A stretch of 64,000 nt of DNA from JANYGA01 sp031420415 (GCA_031420415.1 JANOMT010000009.1:88906-152905), one strand, 5' to 3'; positions 1-9,170 are shown, counted from the stretch's first letter. Numbers and translations are program-made. The notes: generated from the letters alone by a model not told the origin.

Positions 1-357
1 AGATGATGTAAAATTAGAAATATCGTGTAAATCATCGTGATTTGCAACGCTGCAATTTTGAAGCAGGCACGTTCCGCGGGTGCTCAAGAAATGATGGCAA
101 TGGTGGGTTATTTCTTCGATCGCCGCGCGAATTCTTCGGGTGTCAATCGTCGAGAGAACGATGCGGGTGACTCGTGTTGTGACCGTGCCGCCATGCATCG
201 GCGTGCCGCCGAGCATCCTCGAGCGTTCGGAACCATTTTGGATTTAGCAATTCCTGACGAACGCGATTATGAAACGATTCGCAGAAAGCGTATCTGACGG
301 CCTTCGGGGATTCGAGAAGTCGAGGTGAAGCGATATGAATTTAGGCCCGTTATCACA
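1..357. other. No recognisable gene
   Basis: The only open stretch (37-297, plus strand, 86 codons) has no recognisable domain and no convincing ribosome binding site, and I see no RNA gene. The segment borders the broken end of a transposase remnant, so it is probably flanking or decayed accessory DNA. Confidence 0.5.
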
Positions 358-1025
358 TCATACTCTTTGCGGCTCTCCGCGTTCGGCGGCGACCCGGTGA
401 AGAACATCGACGACTTGCGGTGCTTTGAGCCCGAAATCGACCTCTAAGGCGACACTCTCGCGACTTAAGATACTAACTATGGTTAAGAGCCGGATCTTCG
501 TGCCGTCGGCGAGCACATCGTGCATGAAGTCCATCGCCCAACTCTGATTCTTTGCCGTCGGATGAGCCGGCGTTTCGCGCACCACAGCGGCGCGTCGGCG
601 ACGCAGTGTTTTTGTGCGAATTGCTAAACCGGCTTCGTGATATAGTCGAGCAACACGCTTGATAGTAACCGGCAAATCCTCGCGTATGAGCAAGACGTGA
701 ATCCTTCATTGCCCGTAGCAATCCGAACCGCAGCGATCGCCTTGACGCGAGTTAGCAACGCAACGTCGACTTCGCCGCAGACCGATTGATAGCGTCCTGC
801 GCGACGATTAACGCCCAGAATTTCGCATGCACGTCGTTCGCTCAACTGCCAAACTTTGCGAATATGTGGAAGAACAGTCTTGCGGCGAACGAATCGTTTT
901 TTCCAAACATTAAAGGTGGCTTCAGAAATGCCGAGCATTCGGGTGATGTCGACCACGGTCGTTTCGATCTCGGCTTGTCCGAGAGCGGCGGCGATCTGTT
1001 CGTCGGAGTAGCCGGATTTGCGCAC
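358..1025 (-). pseudogene. IS3-family transposase remnant (orfA/orfB collapsed)
   Basis: The first part reads as an IS3 orfA helix-turn-helix (SDEQIAAALGQAE, then MLGISEATFNVWKKRF). It is joined directly to the start of orfB (RKVWQLSERRACEILGVNR), so the usual linker and leucine-zipper part of orfA is missing. Near 690-720 the reading frame shifts, and orfB resumes with NQSWAMDFMHD, which carries the first Asp of the DDE triad. The usual second-Asp motif (VVDxFSRE) reads VSILSRE here, so that Asp is lost. The frame stops right after RGEPQRV, before the third catalytic residue. No terminal inverted repeats were recognised. It is an inactive relic, and its frameshift, internal deletion and truncation suggest old decay. 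Family assignment is confident. Confidence 0.85.
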
Positions 1026-1339
1026 CGTGCGAACCTCTTGGCGTTAAGGTGATGTTCGCCGTCATTTTTTAGGCATCCGCGGAATAAGAAGTTGGGGGGG
1101 GACCCCAAGAATGAACGTCAAGGAGCTTCTCGCCAGCAGCCCGGAAAAAGTCCTCGTTTGTCATCGCGGTACCGATGAGAGACAGACGCCTTCCGAGCTT
1201 TGCGTTCTGTTCGTTTGTTTCGACACGACTGTGCACGGTGTTGCAAACTCCCATCGGAATTTCGTCGCGCCATAGCGACGTCGTATCCATGCTCATCGTC
1301 GGTGTGAGCAAAAGCGGTCAAGCCGCGATCACGCCGCAC
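1026..1339. other. No recognisable gene
   Basis: Short overlapping open frames on both strands lack recognisable domains. The segment separates the transposase relic from a decayed metalloprotease gene and may include that gene's lost 5' part, but nothing here can be supported as coding. Confidence 0.4.
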
Positions 1340-1802
1340 CTCGGCTTATACGCCACATCGTTGCTCGAGCAACTTGTCGAGCACCGGTGTTCCGTTCGGC
1401 CGCTGCGCGCCAGCGAAGGCTATCGCGATGCGTCGACGTCGACGCCTGGCCAGTTCTGCTGGCGGGCGTATTCGTCGTCGGAGAACGCACCGTCTACCTA
1501 CGTTCGCTAACGGCGATGACAATCGGCATGAAGTTGCGCACGCGATCGATTGCGCACTCGGCGGCGGCGTGGATCGCAGCGGCTTCGATCCACACATCCG
1601 CGCGGCGTACGCGGCCGCCCGCGCGTTCGTAACGCCGTATGCGGCAACCGGCCTCGACGAATATTTCGCCGAGTCGTTCCGTGCTTACGCCGGCGTTCTC
1701 AACGACGCCGTGTCGCCATGGCCCGGGCCAACGCGCGAGCGCTTGCGGACGTGCGATCCCACGATGCATGAGATCGTCGCGGAGATATTCGCCTGCGCCT
1801 AG
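1340..1802 (+). pseudogene. Lethal-factor-like zincin metalloprotease, frameshifted
   Basis: Three consecutive reading frames together spell one zincin domain. The first frame ends around RPLRASEGYRDAST (to about 1440). The next gives DVDAWPVLLAGVFVVGERTV and RSLTAMTI (about 1440-1520). The third gives HEVAHAIDCALGGG, FVTPYAATGLDEYFAESFR and a complete C-terminus ending at 1802. HEVAH is the HExxH zinc site, and the Glu in DEYFAESF fits the distal zinc ligand of the anthrax lethal-factor-like (ATLF) peptidase fold. Two frame changes are needed to restore the protein, so it is either a recent pseudogene or a victim of indel errors. No signal peptide or start could be fixed. The fold call rests on motif order and spacing, and the substrate is unknown. 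Confidence 0.65.
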
Positions 1803-1995
1803 ACCGAAACGCCGGCTCCGTCGGCGTCGCGCAGTTGATGATGGGCACGATCATCACGGTCTTTGGGACACACAAGCCGCTTCGCGCAAGATCCAGAGGT
1901 TTTATCCGAAAGGGACGCGTCCGGGACAGCGTAACGGGCCGTCCGCTCTTTGGGACGCTGGGACATTCGCGGATGCAGTCGTAAGGACGTCAGCA

Positions 1996-3114
1996 ATGAA
2001 ATTATTTTTCGCTTTTGCCGCTATCATCGCTACCGCGTCGGTCGCCGCTCCTGCGGTCGCCCGGCCGGTTCTTGTCGCCGCGGTTCCGCTCATCGGAGCC
2101 CCCGAAGGGGCAAAGGCCTACCGCGTGGTCTACCATTCGACCGACGGTGGGGGAAAAGCGGTCGACGTCACCGGCGTGGTCATCGTGCCGGCGGCGCGCG
2201 CCCCGGCGGGCGGTCGAGACATCGTCGCCTGGGCTCACGGCACGAGCGGGATCGCCAATGCCTGTGCGCCGTCGACCAATAGCTGGCTTTTCGGCAGCAT
2301 CGCCGGATTAGGTGACTTGCTCAAGCGTGGCTATATCGTCGCCGCGACCGATTATCAGGGCCTTGGCGGACCCGGACCACATCCGTATCTTGTCGGCCCG
2401 AGCGCGGCTCACTCAGTGCTCGACGCGGTCCGCGCAGCGCGCGCCGTACCGAACGCGTCGGCGACAAACCGTTTCGCCGTTTGGGGCCAGTCGCAAGGGG
2501 GGCACGCCACGCTGTGGACCGCGCAGCTCGCTGCTGGATACGCGCCTGAGCTTCGGCTCGTGGGAGCCGCCGCAGACGCGCCACCGGTCGATCTTGCAGA
2601 AAACCTGACCGGAAATAAAAACGCTGCGGTGCGCGCGTTGACGACATCATTCGCCGGAGCGTCGTGGTCGGCGGTGTACGGCATCCCGCTCTCGACGATC
2701 GCTCGACCAGTTGGGCAAGATCTGATCCGCCGATTGGCGGAGAATTGCGTCACGCTCGACGGCTTCAAGCTGCGGACCAAAATCGGCCTGATGCGGCTAA
2801 CCTACCAGTTGCGCGGGGTCGACCTTAATGCGTCGCCACGTTGGGCCGAATTGATGCGAGCGAATTCGGTGAAGCCGCGTAAACTCGGGGCGCCGTTGCT
2901 CATCGCGCAGGGGTCGGCTGACGTCATCGTCTCGCCAGATGTCACGCGCCGCTTCGTCAAACAGATGTGTCGTGCCAACCAGCCGCTACGTTTCGTCGAG
3001 ATTGCAGGCGGTGACCACGTGACAATCGCCCAGCGCACCGCGACGACGACGATCGACTGGATTCGCGATCGCTTCGCAGGCAAGGTCGCACAAAACGACT
3101 GCGGTCGGCTGTGA
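1996..3114 (+). CDS. Secreted lipase-like alpha/beta hydrolase
   Basis: The 372-residue product resembles the secretory lipase (LIP) family that hydrolyses acylglycerols or other esters outside the cytoplasm. The chosen ATG gives a signal peptide (basic start, hydrophobic stretch, cleavage near VARP) and has a TAAGGA Shine-Dalgarno just upstream, although the frame stays open for another 119 codons. The nucleophile elbow is GQSQGG near residue 160. The likely acid is the Asp in GSADVIV and the base the His in GGDHVT near the C-terminus, so the triad looks complete. AHGTSG before the elbow fits an oxyanion-hole region. The gene is intact amid decayed neighbours and has no operon partner. Substrate is not predictable; another serine esterase or aminopeptidase of the fold is possible. 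Confidence 0.8.
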   Translation: MKLFFAFAAIIATASVAAPAVARPVLVAAVPLIGAPEGAKAYRVVYHSTDGGGKAVDVTGVVIVPAARAPAGGRDIVAWAHGTSGIANACAPSTNSWLFGSIAGLGDLLKRGYIVAATDYQGLGGPGPHPYLVGPSAAHSVLDAVRAARAVPNASATNRFAVWGQSQGGHATLWTAQLAAGYAPELRLVGAAADAPPVDLAENLTGNKNAAVRALTTSFAGASWSAVYGIPLSTIARPVGQDLIRRLAENCVTLDGFKLRTKIGLMRLTYQLRGVDLNASPRWAELMRANSVKPRKLGAPLLIAQGSADVIVSPDVTRRFVKQMCRANQPLRFVEIAGGDHVTIAQRTATTTIDWIRDRFAGKVAQNDCGRL

Positions 3115-3496
3115 CTGGCTAACCCGATAGCCTTTATTATCGTCGTTTCGTGAGCGGAAGCTCTTTTCGGGAATACTCTCATATACCGAAACGAGTACAT
3201 CTAGAAATCGCGTCGTTTGAGCCGGCGGAGCAGCAGGCGGCCGGATCCACATAACAGCTCGATCAACGCTCGTCTCGCGACAGAGCTCTCGCTCAAACTT
3301 TTTGCACCCATATCGCAAGCCGGTTGGAATGGCGGCGCGATCGGGCCGAATGGGCACGAGAATTCCATTGTCGCGGAGTACGGAAATCGTGGACGCTGGC
3401 CTCGGCGCCGCCATTGCCGTTCCCGATCGATGAAGACGGCGAGGAGGTGCCTTCGTGCGAGACCGAGCCGTACGAAGACGAGTCTAGCCGCAGTGC
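3115..3496. other. No supportable gene; eroded antitoxin 5' region
   Basis: Overlapping open frames on both strands show no clear domain. By position this stretch should hold the N-terminal helix-turn-helix part of the Xre antitoxin whose C-terminal domain follows. It is not found in the antitoxin frame, which meets a TAG at 3485. Confidence 0.4.
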
Positions 3497-3712
3497 GTGT
3501 GCCGATTGCGGCGAGCAGTTTTACGTTTCGGAAAAGTGCTCGTCGAGGCGCTCGATGCTTTCGAAGGCGACGGAGATAAAGTTCTTGGGTGGCTCCGGTC
3601 TCCCGTGCGTCATTTAGGCGGAAAGACGCCGATGGAAATGCTTGCGACCGAGGCCGGGACGGCGCTCGTGCGTGAGTCCCTCGGAGCGATCGCATACGGT
3701 GGGGTTGGCTAA
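3497..3712 (+). pseudogene. Xre/MbcA/ParS-type antitoxin, toxin-binding domain only
   Basis: About 71 codons match the C-terminal toxin-binding (DUF2384) domain of Xre/MbcA/ParS antitoxins: VLGWLRSPVRHLGGKTPMEM, then a helix ending in ESLGAIAYGGVG. Family members carry an N-terminal helix-turn-helix of about 60 residues, absent here because the frame is closed by TAG at 3485. The nominal GTG at 3497 has no ribosome binding site. The RES toxin frame follows at once, the normal order for this toxin-antitoxin type. I infer an eroded antitoxin unlikely to bind DNA, though a truncated toxin-binding peptide cannot be excluded. Confidence 0.7.
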
Positions 3713-3789
3713 TCCGCGCGTTCCGTATCCCATCGCGGCGATATGCCGATCCATCGTCGCGCGCTTTTAGCGGGGAGGGTGCGCGACGC

Positions 3790-4137
3790 ATGGGCGGTCG
3801 TTGGAATCGACCCGGGACGCCCGTTGCATATGCTTCGCCGTCGAAAGCGTTAGCAATTCTCGAATATCTCGCCAACGTTGATGCGTCGACGGCTCCCGAG
3901 GACTTGACCGACCGAACGTCCCCGCTAGTTAATCGGGACGCGATCGGTTCAAATACGGCAAAAGCGCATGGTGAGTTATGGGTAGCAGCACATCGATCCG
4001 CAGTACTCGCCGTGCCTTCAGTGGTCGTTCCCGGGGACGAGAATTACGTCATCAGTCCCCATCATCCGGATTTTCCGCGAGTGTGCGTTCATCCCGACGT
4101 TGAGGGCTGCGTCATCGATTCGAGGTTCGTCGAATAA
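3790..4137 (+). CDS. RES-family NAD+-degrading toxin, start codon lost
   Basis: RES toxins deplete NAD+ (as a phosphorylase or glycohydrolase) and are held in check by a cognate Xre/MbcA-type antitoxin. GGRWNRPGTPVAYAS, then ALAILEYL, VLAVPSVVVPGDENYVIS and HPDFPRV mark the domain through to a normal C-terminus. Homology clearly runs upstream in frame to about 3712 (LIRAFRIPSRRYAD, FSGEGARRM), but no ATG, GTG or TTG exists there, and the frame is closed at 3673. The first ATG, at 3790, would remove about 26 conserved residues. Translation from ATC 3712 is possible but unlikely. With the shortened antitoxin, this looks like an inactivated pair. Confidence 0.7.
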   Translation: MGGRWNRPGTPVAYASPSKALAILEYLANVDASTAPEDLTDRTSPLVNRDAIGSNTAKAHGELWVAAHRSAVLAVPSVVVPGDENYVISPHHPDFPRVCVHPDVEGCVIDSRFVE

Positions 4138-4832
4138 GAATTACGCCCGGCGCGCGCCTGCGCGAACGTCGTCGGGATTGCGTCGCCGGTGAGGCGCGTG
4201 AGGAGCGCTTCGAGCGCCATTTCTGCCGACGGCTATTCGTGAAAGCACGGCTGATGCGCCTAGCGCTCGCGCACTTCAACGGCGAGCGCGAGATCGGTTG
4301 CAGCTTGGTCGAGGCACCGTTGCACGGGGTCGTCAAACGGGACGTGCATGACAACGCCAGCCCTCGGCGAGCATCGTCCGGCCGAAGGGCGTCGCTTACA
4401 ATCGTTCGGGATAATCGCCGGTGCGCACGCCGAATACGTCGCCCGAGACGTGGCACACGCGATAGATGTCGGCGACGTTCGATCGCGAGCGTACGACCCA
4501 AGAACGATCGCGCCCGCACTATCACGGCCGGACGTCCTCGTCTCGCTTCAACCCGCACGTCCGGCGCCGGAAGCGAGCATTCGTGCTTCGGAGCCGCAAA
4601 GGACCGTAGCCACCCCCCGGCAAACCTCCGGCTCATCCGGCTTAAAATTTTTGCGCACGCGGCCTCGATCGTCGCACCCGCAGCACGGAATGTCGGAAGA
4701 AGGCTCCTCTCGCGCCGCGGTATCTCCGCATCGGTCGCGACATGAGCGCGCCGCGCGTCGATTCCGACGAGCAGGCACAACTGAAAACGGGCACCCGAGA
4801 CAACGCGGAGCCCCCTATCGAAAGGCAACTAC
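4138..4832. other. Degenerate minus-strand coding relic, no intact gene
   Basis: No frame holds a convincing protein. On the minus strand, protein-like pieces occur in different frames in a consistent order: a piece with SNVADIYRVCHVSGDVFG (about 4490-4400), then MHVPFDDPVQRCLDQAATDL (about 4350-4280), then ALEALLTRLTGDAIPTTFAQ (about 4230-4150). They are separated by stops and frame changes. I do not recognise the family. It looks like a shattered gene belonging to the decayed accessory zone, before the conserved RNase gene. Confidence 0.4.
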
Positions 4833-7808
4833 GTGCCAACTGAGATCCTGATCTCGAGCGATCCCTGGGAAAACCGGGTCGCCATCCGAGAGGACGGAGT
4901 GCTCGCCGAAATCTACTTCGAACGCGAAGAAAAGGTCATCGGCTCGATCTACAAGGGCAAAGTGATGAACGTGCTCCCGGGAATGGGAGCGAGCTTCGTC
5001 GACCTGGGCCTCGGTCGCAACGCCTTCCTCTACGTCGACGATATCAACAAAACGCCCCTCAACATCGGCGACGTCGAAATCACGCAAGGCCGCACCGGCT
5101 GGACCATCAACGAAAAGATCAGCAAGGGCGACGACGTCCTCGTCCAGATCGTCAAGGAGCCGCGCGGCCTCAAGGGCGCGCGCATCTCGACGAACATCTC
5201 GCTCCCCGGCCGCTATCTCATCCTCATGCCCACCGGCAAATACTCGGGCGTGTCGCGGAAGATCGAGAGCGCCGAAGAGCGGAACCGCCTCAAGGGCATC
5301 ATGAAGATGATCCGGCCCGAAGGCATGGCGACCGTCGTACGCACCGCCGCCGGTGGCGTGAGCCAAGCGGAACTCATCGCCGATCTCGGCGTGCTCATCC
5401 GCATGTGGCACGGCATTCTCGAGAGTTACAAACGCGCGCCCGCGCCGTCGCTCATCCACAAAGACATGAATCTCGTCTTCAAAGCGGCGCGAGACTTCAT
5501 CACGCCCGAAGTCGATAAGGTCCTCATCGACAACGCGGAAGATTTCGAAAAAGTCCGTGACTTCATGCGCCTCCTCGGTCCGCAGTACGTCGACCGTATC
5601 GAACATTACAACAGCGGTAGCTCGCTCTTCAAAGATTATAAAATCGATGAGGAAGTCCAGCGATTACTACGGCCCAATATCAAATTACCGTCGGGTGGCT
5701 CGATCGTCATCGAGACGACGGAAGCGTTGACCGTCATCGACGTCAACAGCGGCAAATTTACCGGCGGCAAAAACCTCGAAGATACGATCGTCAAAACGAA
5801 TATCGAAGCGGCGGCCGAGATCGCGCGCCAAGTGCGCCTACGCGATATCGGCGGCATCATCGTGTGCGACTTCATCGATATGTCGACCGAAGCCGCACGC
5901 ACGCGCGTGATCAATACGCTCGAAGCGGGCCTGCGCAAAGATCGCACGCGAACGACGATTCAATCCTTCTCCGCGCTCGGTTTGCTCGAATTCACGCGCA
6001 AACGCGTCGGCAAAGATCTCGGCGGTCAACTCCGCGGCGCGTGTCCCACGTGCGTGGGTCTCGGCTCGGTCATGTCGCCCGAATCCGTCGCGATCGAAAC
6101 GTTCCGGGAGATCCGACGCTTCGGTCACGCGCATCAGAACGGCGACGCGACGCGTCTGCCGATCGAAGTGATGACGGCGCCGACGGTCGCGGCGCAACTC
6201 GAATATTGGTACGAAGACGAACTCGCCGGCCTCGAACGCGAACTCGAAACGAAGATCGCGGTCCGTGTCGATGCAGCGTTGCATCCCGAACGTACGCGTA
6301 TTAGTTCGCTCGCCAAAGTTGACGACGCGACGGCCCCGCTCGCCAACGTCCGCGTCGGCGACGAGCTCGAAGTCGATCTCGTGCACGCGCGGTTGCCCAA
6401 CGCGAACTCCGCGCTCGCAATCGTCGGCGATCGGCTGGTCGAAGTCGAGAACGCCGCCAACGCCGTCGGCGAAACGATCAAGATCAAGATCATCGATATC
6501 GATGAGGAAGGCACCATGCTCGCCGAGCCGCGCTCGAACGTGAGCGCGCTGCCCATGGAAGCGAAGAAGCGACGCCGTCGCGGCGGTCGCGGGCGTAAGC
6601 TCGCGCTCACCTCGGAAGAACAGGAAGAACAACTCCTGGAACTCGCCGAGGAAGCCGCGAAAGGCGCGGGCGCACGTCCGGTACTGGGCATCTCCACCTC
6701 GGCGGAAGCCGAAGCCGAAGACGAAGAGGCGCGCGCGCACGTCGCGACCTCGCCGCCACTCGCAACCGTCACGCCAATCCACGCCGTACCCGAATACGCC
6801 ACTGTCGATGAGACGGGCGAAGGGCGCGCGTATGCGAGCTATGGCGGTCCCGAAGGCGACCGCAAGCGTCGTCGTCGCCGTCGCCGTCGGCGTGGGCCGG
6901 GAGATGCGGCGCCAGGGACGGCTGCGCTCACCGCGCTCCCCGATGGAAGCGCGGCTCCAGCCGCAGGTACCGCAGATCTCGGTGACTTCGATGGCGACGC
7001 CGAGGGCGACGAAGACGAAACGGAAACGACGGCAACCTCGGGCGTGCCCGATGCGCCGACGGCCGACGAAGGCCAAGTACGTCGCCGTCGCCGGCGTCGT
7101 CGTCGTCGTGGACGAGGTGGTGCTGGAGCAACCGCAGCCGACGAGACGACGCCCGCGCCTGGTGCCGCAATGCCGGATCGCCATATCTTCCGCGTTGACG
7201 GAAATGGCGCGGCGGAACCGACGGGCAAGACCGCTCCGCCCGAGCCGAACCGTGCGATCGCGCGATTCGACCGCAAAGCCGCGCCCGTCGCGGTCGAAGC
7301 ACCGCCACGAAGTCTCCGCGTTCCCGAAGAGCCCGCCCAAATCGCGACGCCTACACGCCGTCGTGGTCGCCCACGCAAAGCGGACTCCGTCCAACTCGAG
7401 CTCGCGCAGGTCGTGCCCGTCGCCGCGTTGACTGGCGCCACGGAAGCCGCCGCTCCGAAGCGCCGCGGTCGTCCTCCGAAGGTAGCCGTTGCGGCGGCTG
7501 CTGCGCCGGCTGTCACGGCACCCGCAAAGCGCGGTCCCAAGCCCAAGACTGCTGCCGTCGTCGAGGATGCTCCGGCACCTAAACGCGGTCGCGGCCGTCC
7601 GCCCAAGGTTGTCGTTGCGGCCGAAGTGGGCGTTCCGGTTCCGGCGAAACGTGGGCCCAAGCCCAAGGTGGTTGCGAAAAAAGCGACACCCGAAAAGAAA
7701 GCTCCGGTCGCAACAAAATCCGCCGGCACGAAGAAGAAAGCCACGAGCTCCGCCGCGGCGCCCGCTCGCAAAAAGGCCACGACTTCGCGTAAGAAAAATG
7801 CGACCTAA
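4833..7808 (+). CDS. Ribonuclease E/G family endoribonuclease with long basic tail
   Basis: This is a single-strand-specific endoribonuclease for mRNA decay and rRNA/tRNA maturation. The GTG start is preceded by AAAGG. An S1-like RNA-binding region occupies about residues 35-120. The catalytic Asp residues fall at 303 (VIDVNSG) and 346 (DFIDM), and the zinc-link CPTC at 404-407. These are the same numbers as in E. coli RNase E, so the catalytic core aligns almost without gaps. From about residue 560 to 991 the protein is low-complexity: acidic/Ala stretches, two poly-Arg blocks (about 10 Arg each) and repeated AT-hook-like motifs (RGRPRK, KRRGRPPK twice, KRGPKPK twice). That tail probably binds RNA and may scaffold partner proteins, but no helicase or enolase site can be named. 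The HAD gene follows after 6 nt. Confidence 0.93.
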   Translation: MPTEILISSDPWENRVAIREDGVLAEIYFEREEKVIGSIYKGKVMNVLPGMGASFVDLGLGRNAFLYVDDINKTPLNIGDVEITQGRTGWTINEKISKGDDVLVQIVKEPRGLKGARISTNISLPGRYLILMPTGKYSGVSRKIESAEERNRLKGIMKMIRPEGMATVVRTAAGGVSQAELIADLGVLIRMWHGILESYKRAPAPSLIHKDMNLVFKAARDFITPEVDKVLIDNAEDFEKVRDFMRLLGPQYVDRIEHYNSGSSLFKDYKIDEEVQRLLRPNIKLPSGGSIVIETTEALTVIDVNSGKFTGGKNLEDTIVKTNIEAAAEIARQVRLRDIGGIIVCDFIDMSTEAARTRVINTLEAGLRKDRTRTTIQSFSALGLLEFTRKRVGKDLGGQLRGACPTCVGLGSVMSPESVAIETFREIRRFGHAHQNGDATRLPIEVMTAPTVAAQLEYWYEDELAGLERELETKIAVRVDAALHPERTRISSLAKVDDATAPLANVRVGDELEVDLVHARLPNANSALAIVGDRLVEVENAANAVGETIKIKIIDIDEEGTMLAEPRSNVSALPMEAKKRRRRGGRGRKLALTSEEQEEQLLELAEEAAKGAGARPVLGISTSAEAEAEDEEARAHVATSPPLATVTPIHAVPEYATVDETGEGRAYASYGGPEGDRKRRRRRRRRRGPGDAAPGTAALTALPDGSAAPAAGTADLGDFDGDAEGDEDETETTATSGVPDAPTADEGQVRRRRRRRRRRGRGGAGATAADETTPAPGAAMPDRHIFRVDGNGAAEPTGKTAPPEPNRAIARFDRKAAPVAVEAPPRSLRVPEEPAQIATPTRRRGRPRKADSVQLELAQVVPVAALTGATEAAAPKRRGRPPKVAVAAAAAPAVTAPAKRGPKPKTAAVVEDAPAPKRGRGRPPKVVVAAEVGVPVPAKRGPKPKVVAKKATPEKKAPVATKSAGTKKKATSSAAAPARKKATTSRKKNAT

Positions 7809-7814
7809 GGCGCG

Positions 7815-8510
7815 GTGACCCAATCGAACGATTCGCCCACGCCGCCCGCGGCGTGGGCGATCTTCGTCGACTTCGACGGAACGATCACCGATCTCGATAC
7901 CTTCGACATCCTCGTGAAACGGTTCGCGGGCGATGATGCCTGGCGACACACGGAGATTGGGCTCGACGACGGCTCGATGTCGCTACGCGACGTCCTCCAA
8001 CTCCAGGCATCCTACGTTCGCGGGACGTTTGCGGAAGTCACAACGATCTTGCGCGCCGAGATCGCGGTCGATCCGACGTTTGCAGCGTTCGTCGCGTCGT
8101 GTCGGCGACGTGGCATCCCGGTCACGATCGTGAGCTCCGGAATCGCACCGATCATTCGCGACCGTCTCGTTGAGATCGGCCTTGGAGATCTGCCGATCGT
8201 TGCAAACGAGATCGATGTGGCACCCGCGGGATGGTCGATCCGCTTTCGTGATGCCGACGGAAACGGCACGGATAAAGCGGCGATCGTTCGCGCGGCAAAC
8301 GAGTCCGGGACGCGCACGATGTTTTTCGGTGACGGCCGGTCCGATTACGCCGCAGCGTTGGAAGCGGACCACTGTTTCGCGAAGACGGGCTTAGCACTCG
8401 AACGGTATTTGCGCGAACGGAACGTGCCCTTCGCCGCCTTCACGTCGTTCGGCGAGATCGATCTCGACCGCGTGATCGGTCGCACGACGAAGTCCGCAAC
8501 AGGTTCGTAA
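7815..8510 (+). CDS. HAD-superfamily phosphatase, MtnX/SerB-like
   Basis: The 231-residue protein has the HAD motifs of a small-molecule phosphatase: DFDGT near residues 19-23 (nucleophile and acid Asp), IVSSG as motif II, a conserved Lys (DKAAIV) as motif III, and FGDGRSDYAAA as motif IV. The helical insertion between motifs I and II (FAGDDAW, LRDVLQLQ) resembles MtnX of methionine salvage and related phosphoserine-phosphatase-like enzymes. No other methionine-salvage gene is nearby, so the substrate is unproven. It starts at GTG 6 nt after the RNase gene and is probably cotranscribed with it. Confidence 0.78.
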   Translation: MTQSNDSPTPPAAWAIFVDFDGTITDLDTFDILVKRFAGDDAWRHTEIGLDDGSMSLRDVLQLQASYVRGTFAEVTTILRAEIAVDPTFAAFVASCRRRGIPVTIVSSGIAPIIRDRLVEIGLGDLPIVANEIDVAPAGWSIRFRDADGNGTDKAAIVRAANESGTRTMFFGDGRSDYAAALEADHCFAKTGLALERYLRERNVPFAAFTSFGEIDLDRVIGRTTKSATGS

Positions 8511-8534
8511 GTCGCACGAAGCGCATCGTTTCGT

Positions 8535-9170
8535 ATGATGACGAATACCTTACGAACCTCGGCCGTGCTCGGGCTTTTCGCGCTTTCCGCATGCAACACG
8601 TCGAGCACATCGGCGCCGGCCGCACCCGTTATTCTGCCTTCTCCGCTTGGCCCCGTACTGCGTCAACCGACGACGGGTACCGTGGCGTCGCTATCGATTG
8701 CTAGCGCGACGTTTGCAAACGGTGCCGCGCAACCGACGAGCGCTGCGTTTTCCGGTTGTGGTGGTCAGAACGTCTCGCCACAACTCACGTGGTCGGCGGG
8801 TCCGGCGACGACGAAGAGCTACGTGGTGACGGAGTTCGATCCCGACGCACCGACGGGCGTCGGCTTCTGGCATTGGATCGTCTTCAATATCCCGGCGAAC
8901 GTGACGAGTCTGGCTGCCGGATTTGGAACGACCACGCCCGCGGATGGAACGACCTTCGGATTGACCGATTTTGGTACGACGGGATATGGCGGTCCGTGCC
9001 CGCCGGTGGGGGATGGCCCGCACCGATACACGTTCACGGTCAGCGCGACCGATCTCACAACCCCGATCGCGGGCCTAACGGGTTCGTCGACGACGGGTGC
9101 GTATCTGACGTTCAATCTCAACGGTCACGTGCTCGCACAAGGGACGTACGTCGGGACCTACTCGCGCTAA
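8535..9170 (+). CDS. YbhB/YbcL-type PEBP lipoprotein
   Basis: A lipobox (LFALSAC, Cys near residue 18) predicts a lipid-anchored exported protein, followed by a Ser/Ala/Pro linker. The rest matches the bacterial phosphatidylethanolamine-binding (Raf kinase inhibitor-like) family: FSGCGGQNVSPQLTW, FDPDAPTGVGFWHWIVFNIP, and GPCPPVGDGPHRYTFTV, which build the conserved anion-binding pocket. The role of bacterial members is unclear. Two adjacent ATGs (8535, 8538) are equally good starts. A bidirectional terminator follows and separates it from the convergent protease gene. Confidence 0.88.
   Translation: MMTNTLRTSAVLGLFALSACNTSSTSAPAAPVILPSPLGPVLRQPTTGTVASLSIASATFANGAAQPTSAAFSGCGGQNVSPQLTWSAGPATTKSYVVTEFDPDAPTGVGFWHWIVFNIPANVTSLAAGFGTTTPADGTTFGLTDFGTTGYGGPCPPVGDGPHRYTFTVSATDLTTPIAGLTGSSTTGAYLTFNLNGHVLAQGTYVGTYSR

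Noticed and set aside
37..297. 86-codon plus-strand frame at the window start
   Set aside because: No ribosome binding site or domain; could be a fragment but cannot be supported.
6860..7140. Short repeats (CGTCGCCGTCG-like) considered as a CRISPR or tandem repeat array
   Set aside because: They encode poly-Arg in frame within the RNase tail, with no spacer structure.
5838..7949. 703-codon minus-strand open frame opposite the RNase E/G gene
   Set aside because: Antisense shadow in GC-rich DNA: Arg-rich composition, no domains, and the plus-strand gene is conclusively identified.
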